From positions 7,440,001 to 7,504,000 of the forward strand of contig NZ_CP075896.1 of the NCBI RefSeq assembly GCF_018604545.1: 64,000 nt of DNA. Direction: 5' to 3'. The DNA comes from Streptomyces koelreuteriae. Its GTDB lineage: Bacteria > Actinomycetota > Actinomycetes > Streptomycetales > Streptomycetaceae. The translations under genes were made by a program, and so were the position numbers. Below the pieces are notes generated by a model. That model was not told the DNA's origin. It did no database searches and saw only the letters and a program-made list of their open reading frames with translations. Numbering within the stretch: position 1 is the first letter of the stretch; each line of letters opens with the position of its first letter. This document shows positions 59,434 through 64,000 of the stretch, piece after piece.

Positions 59434-59451
59434 TATTTCGTATACGGAATA
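59434..59451. promoter_or_regulatory. 18-bp operator-like palindrome upstream of MHS permease
   Basis: TATTTCGTATACGGAATA, one mismatch from perfect symmetry, 66 bp before the permease start. The GTATAC core is typical of GntR/FCD-family sites; the regulator gene is not in the window's second cluster. Confidence 0.55.
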
Positions 59452-59516
59452 CCTTCAGCCTTCGCTGGATGTTCTTCCTGGCGTCCGGTCTTCCTCTCTA
59501 GGCGGTGTACGTCCCC

Positions 59517-60818
59517 ATGAGCACGTTCTCGACCCCCAGATCCCCGGCGGTGAGCCGGCCGGAGCCCGCCGGCCGGCGGCGCACGATGGTCGCCAGCACA
59601 GTCGGCACGGTGATGGAGTGGTACGACTTCAATCTCTACGGCCTGGCCTCGGCGCTGGTCTTCGGCCCGCTGTTCTTCGGGTCGTCGTCGACCGGCGCGA
59701 CCCTCGCCTCCTTCGCCACCTTCGCGGTGGGCTTCGCGGCCCGCCCCGTCGGCGGCATCGTCTTCGGCCACATCGGCGACCGGGTCGGCCGCAAGTACGT
59801 CCTGCTGGTCACGATGCTGGTCATGGGCCTGTCGACGGCGCTGGTCGGCATGCTGCCCACACACGCGATGATCGGCGTCGGGGCCCCGATCCTGCTGATC
59901 GTCCTGCGCATCGCCCAAGGCATCGCGGTCGGCGGCGAGTTCGCCGGGGCGACTCTGCTGACCGTGGAGAACGCCCCACCGGGGCGGCGCGGCCTGTACG
60001 GAGCGATCCCCGCGATGGGCACCGGAGCGGGCTTCGTCCTGGCCAGCGCCGTCTTCGGCCTGATCTCCCTGCTTCCCGAGGACGCCTTCCTCCAATGGGG
60101 CTGGCGCATCCCGTTCCTGCTGAGCTTCGGCCTGGTGATCTTCGGTGTGTGGGCCCGCCGCGGTATCGAGGAGACGCCCGTCTTCGCCGAGTTGGAGGAG
60201 CAGGACGACAAGGTCCGCTTCCCGCTGCTGCACACCCTGCGTACCCAGCCCGGCGCGGTCGTACGGACCATGGGGATCACCGTCTCCGGGTTCGTGTGGG
60301 GCTACCTGATCCAGGCGTTCACACTCGCCTACGCCACCAGCACGCTGGACATCCCGAAGTCCACACTGCTGTGGGCCATCGCCCTCGCCGCGACCCTGGA
60401 GATCGGGGCGATCCCACTGTGGGGGCTGGTCTCCGACAAGATCGGCCGGCGGAAGACGGTCGCCCTCGGCCTGCTCGCCACCGCCGCGTTCGTCCATCCC
60501 TTCTTCCAGCTCCTGGAGACCCGCAGCACTCCGCTGGTCTTCCTCGCCTACGTCATCGCGATGCCGATCTGCAAGGACATGGTCTTCGGGCCCCAGGCCG
60601 CCCTGGTGGCCGAGCAGTTCGACGCCAAGGTCCGCTTCAGCGGTGTGAGCACCGGCCGTGAGATCGGTGGCGCGCTCTTCGGCGGCACCGCTCCCTTCAT
60701 CGGCACCGCCCTGCACGCCTCGACGGGCTCGACCGCCCCGGTCGCCCTGTACGTCGTCGCCGGCTGCGTCGTCACCCTCGTCGCGGTCTTCACCGGGCGC
60801 GAGACCGCCCGCGACTGA
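59517..60818 (+). CDS. MHS-family (metabolite:H+ symporter) MFS permease
   Basis: A 433-aa 12-helix MFS transporter of the MHS group: TVMEWYDFNLYGLASALVFG in helix 1, ARPVGGIVFGHIGDRVGRKY (MFS motif between helices 2 and 3), VGGEFAGATLLTVENAPPGR RG, WGWRIPFLLSF, LVSDKIGRRKT. Substrates of the group include shikimate, alpha-ketoglutarate, proline betaine and aromatic acids. By location it probably imports a sugar acid used by the neighbouring dehydratase. ATG 59517 is chosen; GTG 59505 is in frame upstream. Confidence 0.87.
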   Translation: MSTFSTPRSPAVSRPEPAGRRRTMVASTVGTVMEWYDFNLYGLASALVFGPLFFGSSSTGATLASFATFAVGFAARPVGGIVFGHIGDRVGRKYVLLVTMLVMGLSTALVGMLPTHAMIGVGAPILLIVLRIAQGIAVGGEFAGATLLTVENAPPGRRGLYGAIPAMGTGAGFVLASAVFGLISLLPEDAFLQWGWRIPFLLSFGLVIFGVWARRGIEETPVFAELEEQDDKVRFPLLHTLRTQPGAVVRTMGITVSGFVWGYLIQAFTLAYATSTLDIPKSTLLWAIALAATLEIGAIPLWGLVSDKIGRRKTVALGLLATAAFVHPFFQLLETRSTPLVFLAYVIAMPICKDMVFGPQAALVAEQFDAKVRFSGVSTGREIGGALFGGTAPFIGTALHASTGSTAPVALYVVAGCVVTLVAVFTGRETARD

Positions 60819-60888
60819 CCGGCACCCGCACCGACGCCGGGCGGCCGCCCACCCGCCCGGCGGCACGATCCACTGGAGAAACCACCTC

Positions 60889-62064
60889 ATGTCCTCGCAC
60901 CCCGTGCGCATCGCCAAGATCGAGGCCCTGGCCCTGTCCGCCAGCTTCGACGAGCTCTACGACTCACCGGACGACGTGCCCGACTGGCTGCGCTACCCGG
61001 CCTCCAGCCACCTCGTCCTGCCACGGCGCGGCCAGTACGCCACGCTGGTCAAGGTCCATGCCGAGGACGGCACGGTCGGCATCGGCGAGTGCTACGGGCT
61101 CCCTTCCCCCCAGGTCACCGCGACCGTCGTCACCACCGTCCTCGCACCGCTCCTCATCGGCCAGGACGCCCTCGCGACCACCGCGGTCTGGGAGCGCCTC
61201 TACCAGGGCCAGGCGGCCGGCGGACACAACCGCGGCTTCTACCTGGAGGCCCTGGCCGGGATCGACCTCGCCCTGTGGGACCTGCGGGGCAAGCTCGCCG
61301 GTGTCCCCGTGCACCGCCTCCTCGGCGGCCCGGTCCGGGAGCGGATCGACTGCTACGCCAGCCCGGTCGCCCTGCACGCCGACCCCGCCGACTCGGCCCG
61401 CCAGGCCCTCGGATTCGTCGAGGAAGGATTCAAGGCCCTCAAGGTCAAGATCGGCCGCGGTGAGCGCACGGACCGCGCCCATCTCACCGCCGTCCGCGAA
61501 GCGGTGGGCGAGGACATCGACATCCTCACCGACGTGAACTGCGCGTACGACCTCGACCAGGCCACCCGCGTCGGCGGCGTCCTGCGCGACCTCGGCATCT
61601 CCTGGTACGAGGAGCCCCTCCAGGTCGACGACCTGGCCAACCTCGGCGAGCTGCGCCGCCGTACCGGCCTCACGATCGTCAACGGCGAGACGCACTTCAC
61701 CCGCTTCGACCTGCGCGACTCGCTGCTGAACCGGGCCATCGACGTCTTCATGCCGAACGTCGCCCGTTGCGGCGGCTTCACGGAGGCCACCCGGCTCGCC
61801 GCCCTCGCCTCGGCGTTCCACGTCGACATCGCCCCGCACGGCGTCGGTTCGGGAGTGAGCCTGTGCGCGGCGCTGCAGCTCTGCGCGGCCACCCCGAACC
61901 TGCGCACCTACGAGTACAACCGCCTGCCCAACCCGATCCGCGAGCGCATCCTCACCGACCCGCCCGAGTTCAGGGACGGCGCGCTGACGGTCCCCCAAGC
62001 TCCCGGCCTGGGCGCCGAGATCGACGACGACGTCGTCGACCGCTACACAATCGCCCGGTTCTGA
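60889..62064 (+). CDS. enolase-superfamily acid-sugar dehydratase (mandelate racemase subgroup)
   Basis: A 391-aa protein with the enolase two-domain fold. Catalytic Lys pair in KALKVKIGRG (KxK, residues ~185-190), metal Asp in ILTDVNCAYD, Glu in WYEEPLQ, Glu in VNGETHFTRFD, and a C-terminal His in VDIAPHGVGSG. This differs from DgoD (KxN-type Lys region and HCPLG box), so a different acid sugar, such as gluconate, galactarate, arabinonate or rhamnonate type, is likely. It would generate the keto-deoxy acid for the kinase and aldolase of this cluster. ATG 60889 follows GGAGAA. Confidence 0.82.
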   Translation: MSSHPVRIAKIEALALSASFDELYDSPDDVPDWLRYPASSHLVLPRRGQYATLVKVHAEDGTVGIGECYGLPSPQVTATVVTTVLAPLLIGQDALATTAVWERLYQGQAAGGHNRGFYLEALAGIDLALWDLRGKLAGVPVHRLLGGPVRERIDCYASPVALHADPADSARQALGFVEEGFKALKVKIGRGERTDRAHLTAVREAVGEDIDILTDVNCAYDLDQATRVGGVLRDLGISWYEEPLQVDDLANLGELRRRTGLTIVNGETHFTRFDLRDSLLNRAIDVFMPNVARCGGFTEATRLAALASAFHVDIAPHGVGSGVSLCAALQLCAATPNLRTYEYNRLPNPIRERILTDPPEFRDGALTVPQAPGLGAEIDDDVVDRYTIARF

Positions 62065-62170
62065 CCCACCGCCGGGTCAGCGGCGTCCGGCCACGGGACG
62101 GCCGGGCGCCGCAGCGAAGTACTTCCTCCATCCGCCTCTCAGACACCTGGCTTTCAAAGGAGATCGCACA

Positions 62171-63649
62171 GTGTCCACACACCGAAGCCGCCCGAGCCGC
62201 AGGAAGATCATCGGCGGAATCGCCGCAGCGGGAGCCGTCGCCGCGGTCAGCCCCTTCGCCGGGGCCTTCAGCGCCCAGGCAGCCGCCTCCGGCAGCTATG
62301 TCATCCGGTACGACAAGAAGCGTCAGCAGACGATCCTGGGTCTCGGGTTCGAGATCCAGTCCGACTCCATCGGCTCCAAGAACGACGGGCTGCCGAAGGC
62401 CGTCAGCGCTGTACCGTACGACCTCACGCAGTCCGAGCGAACCCGGTTCTACCGGCAGATGCTCAAGGCGGGGCGTTCGGACCGCGGCTTCCGCTACTGC
62501 CGCCTCGCGATGGGCCTCTACTACCGGGGCCTCGACGACTCACGCCGCCATATGCGCGGGCGCTACCCCGAACAGGACGAGCTGCTCGCGGACATGATCA
62601 AGCAGGCCGGCATCGAGGGCACCTCCGTCGAGTACTGGTCCCCGGCACCGGCCTTCAAGAGCAACAAGTCCTACCTCGGAGGAGGCAGGCTCGCCTCCTT
62701 CGCCCGCAAAGACCTCGACGCGCTGGGCGACGCCATGGTGGCCGACCTGGATCACCTCACCGGCAACGGCATCCCGGTGTCCATGTGGGGACTGCAGAAC
62801 GAACCCCGCCACAACAACATCCAGAATTATTCGCACTGCCACTACAACGCCGACCAGTACCTGGCCGCCTTCAAGGCCGTGGCGCCCAAGGTCCGCGCCA
62901 AGTACCCGGATGTCATGATCATGGCGGACAGCATCGACGGCTGGTCCGGAGCCATCGGGAAGAAGCTCTCCAAGGACCCCGACGCCATGTCCCACATCGA
63001 TGCCTGGACGTACCACCGCATCGGTACCGACAGCAACGAGCAGATGACCAGGAACTTCCGGTCGGGTGCCGCCGGAAAGCCGGTCTTCAACAACGAGTTC
63101 GAGTACCTGGACTTCAAGACCTCGGACTGGCGCTGCATCAACACCGCCCAGTCGATCATGAACTGGATGGTCTTCCAGGACGCGCCCACCTGGTTCTGGC
63201 TCCACGCCCTCAAGCCCATCGGCAACGGCGAAGGGGCCGGCTACTCCCTCGGCTTCTGGCGCCCGCCGTCCGACAAGGACTTCTCCCGCTACCCGGACCT
63301 GAAGCCGGGTCACTGGACCTGGAACCCGCAGAACTGGAACGCCGTCGCGGGCTTCGTGAAGTACATGCCGTGGGACTCCGTGCGCTACATGGTCGACGAG
63401 TCGAAGCGACTGTCGGACCAGCGGATCATGGCCTGGAAGACGCCTTCCGGCAAGGAGGTGTTCGCGATCACCAACCGCTCCGAGACCGAGTCGTTCACCT
63501 ACACCGTGGACACCCAGACCTCCGCGTCGTTCGAGGGGCACCGCTACGGCCCGAAGACGAACGACCAGCGGATCGGCTCCAAGAAGGGCCCCAAGCTGAC
63601 GCTCACCGTTCCGCCGCTCTCGATCGAGTTCTGGGTTCGCGGCGCCTGA
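62171..63649 (+). CDS. exported GH30-like glycosidase
   Basis: A 492-aa clan GH-A glycosidase with a Tat signal (SRRKIIGGIAAAG..AFSAQAAAS). TIM-barrel features: GLGFEIQSDSIGS, FRYCRLAMGLYYRGLD, EYWSPAPAFKSNKSYLGGGR L, acid/base Glu 211 in WGLQNEPRHNN, nucleophile Glu 309 in VFNNEFEY, and a C-terminal beta-sandwich (VFAITNRSETESFTYTVD). GH30 enzymes hydrolyse beta-1,6-glucans, xylans and related polysaccharides outside the cell; the exact specificity is unknown. GTG 62171 follows AAAGGAG at ideal spacing. Directly followed by a sugar-binding lipoprotein gene. Confidence 0.82.
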   Translation: MSTHRSRPSRRKIIGGIAAAGAVAAVSPFAGAFSAQAAASGSYVIRYDKKRQQTILGLGFEIQSDSIGSKNDGLPKAVSAVPYDLTQSERTRFYRQMLKAGRSDRGFRYCRLAMGLYYRGLDDSRRHMRGRYPEQDELLADMIKQAGIEGTSVEYWSPAPAFKSNKSYLGGGRLASFARKDLDALGDAMVADLDHLTGNGIPVSMWGLQNEPRHNNIQNYSHCHYNADQYLAAFKAVAPKVRAKYPDVMIMADSIDGWSGAIGKKLSKDPDAMSHIDAWTYHRIGTDSNEQMTRNFRSGAAGKPVFNNEFEYLDFKTSDWRCINTAQSIMNWMVFQDAPTWFWLHALKPIGNGEGAGYSLGFWRPPSDKDFSRYPDLKPGHWTWNPQNWNAVAGFVKYMPWDSVRYMVDESKRLSDQRIMAWKTPSGKEVFAITNRSETESFTYTVDTQTSASFEGHRYGPKTNDQRIGSKKGPKLTLTVPPLSIEFWVRGA

Positions 63650-63686
63650 TCCCTCGCCTCCTCTCGTCCACATTGGAGAACGCACC

Positions 63687-64000
63687 ATGGCACGACCCCG
63701 ATGTCGTTGGCTCACAGCCGTGTCCCTGGCGTCCGTATCCGCGATCACCGCCTCGGCCTGTTCTCCCTCCTCCGGTGGCTCCACCGGGTCGGCGGGTGAC
63801 GGCAAGGGAACGGTCGAGTTCTGGTCCATGCCCTACTGGATCGGCCAGGACGACAAGGTCAAGGAACTCGTCGACGACTTCAACGCGTCGCAGAGCGATG
63901 TGAAGGTCAACCTGACCCAGCTCGAGTGGAAGGACGGCCGCGAGAAGATCAAGCAGGCGATCGCCGCCGGCAAGGGCCCTGATGTGTGGCTCATGAACAA
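63687..64000 (+). CDS. sugar ABC transporter substrate-binding lipoprotein (partial)
   Basis: The first 104 codons of a family 1 extracellular binding protein, cut by the window edge. Signal peptide with lipobox (ITASACS, Cys near residue 25), a Ser/Gly linker, then GTVEFWSMPYWIGQDDKVKE and QAIAAGKGPDVWLMN, typical CUT1 binding-protein start. GGAGAA precedes the ATG. It is 37 bp after the GH30-like gene, probably the start of a second CUT1 importer whose permeases lie beyond the edge. Confidence 0.85.
   Translation, partial: MARPRCRWLTAVSLASVSAITASACSPSSGGSTGSAGDGKGTVEFWSMPYWIGQDDKVKELVDDFNASQSDVKVNLTQLEWKDGREKIKQAIAAGKGPDVWLMN

Noticed and set aside
1-64000. CRISPR arrays, tRNA or rRNA genes
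   Set aside because: No regularly spaced repeats of suitable length, no cloverleaf-like sequence and no rRNA signature were noticed by eye on either strand.

Overview
The window is high-GC DNA (strong G/C bias at third codon positions, GTG and TTG starts, ATGA stop/start overlaps) from a Streptomyces-type actinobacterium. Typical Streptomyces families support this: snapalysin, a DUF5709 protein, a DUF3516 helicase, twin-arginine-exported glycosidases and CUT1 sugar transporters lacking their own ATPase. No rRNA, tRNA or CRISPR array was seen.

Layout. Positions 1-22,068 look like ordinary chromosome: a DMT permease (cut by the left edge), acyl-CoA thioesterase II, a DUF3516 helicase, a YdjM-like membrane protein, zinc-independent ribosomal protein L31, DUF5709, a heterodimeric ABC exporter with one degenerate ATP site, a secreted PNGase A-like protein, a DctA-type carrier, a MarR regulator divergent from an ABC exporter, a short MltG-like protein, and a sulfonate-type operon (leader peptide-ssuC-ssuB-ssuA-flavoprotein). 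The region ends with a YjbQ-family gene.

Positions 22,030-52,525 look like an old integrated island. A 45-bp sequence covering the last 13 sense codons and stop of the YjbQ-family gene recurs at 52,481-52,525 in the same orientation with one mismatch, beside recombinase and transposase remnants. Inside lie a possible copper-linked set (Met/His-rich membrane protein, ECF sigma factor, YcnI), many decayed genes (serine recombinase, tyrosine integrase, universal stress protein, acetyltransferase, two RHS fragments, a repeat protein, IS5-type transposases), a MerR-peroxiredoxin fusion under a MerR-type promoter, an ArsR/FAD-monooxygenase pair, and a largely intact sugar-acid cluster (31.6-44.0 kb). 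That cluster encodes a cytoplasmic glycosidase, an exported GH2 enzyme, a CUT1 importer, a sugar dehydrogenase-like SDR, a GntR/FCD regulator, galactonate dehydratase, aldolase, kinase and lactonase. Together they could run a De Ley-Doudoroff route from a galactoside to pyruvate and glyceraldehyde 3-phosphate.

Positions 52.5-64.0 kb start with an IS graveyard and a secreted snapalysin metalloprotease. A second, paralogous sugar-acid cluster follows: DUF2264 hydrolase, SDR, aldolase-kinase-lactonase in the same order and with the same overlaps, an MHS-family permease, a different enolase-superfamily dehydratase, an exported GH30-like glycosidase and a sugar-binding lipoprotein cut by the right edge. 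The two clusters appear to be parallel non-phosphorylative pathways for different plant- or polysaccharide-derived sugars.
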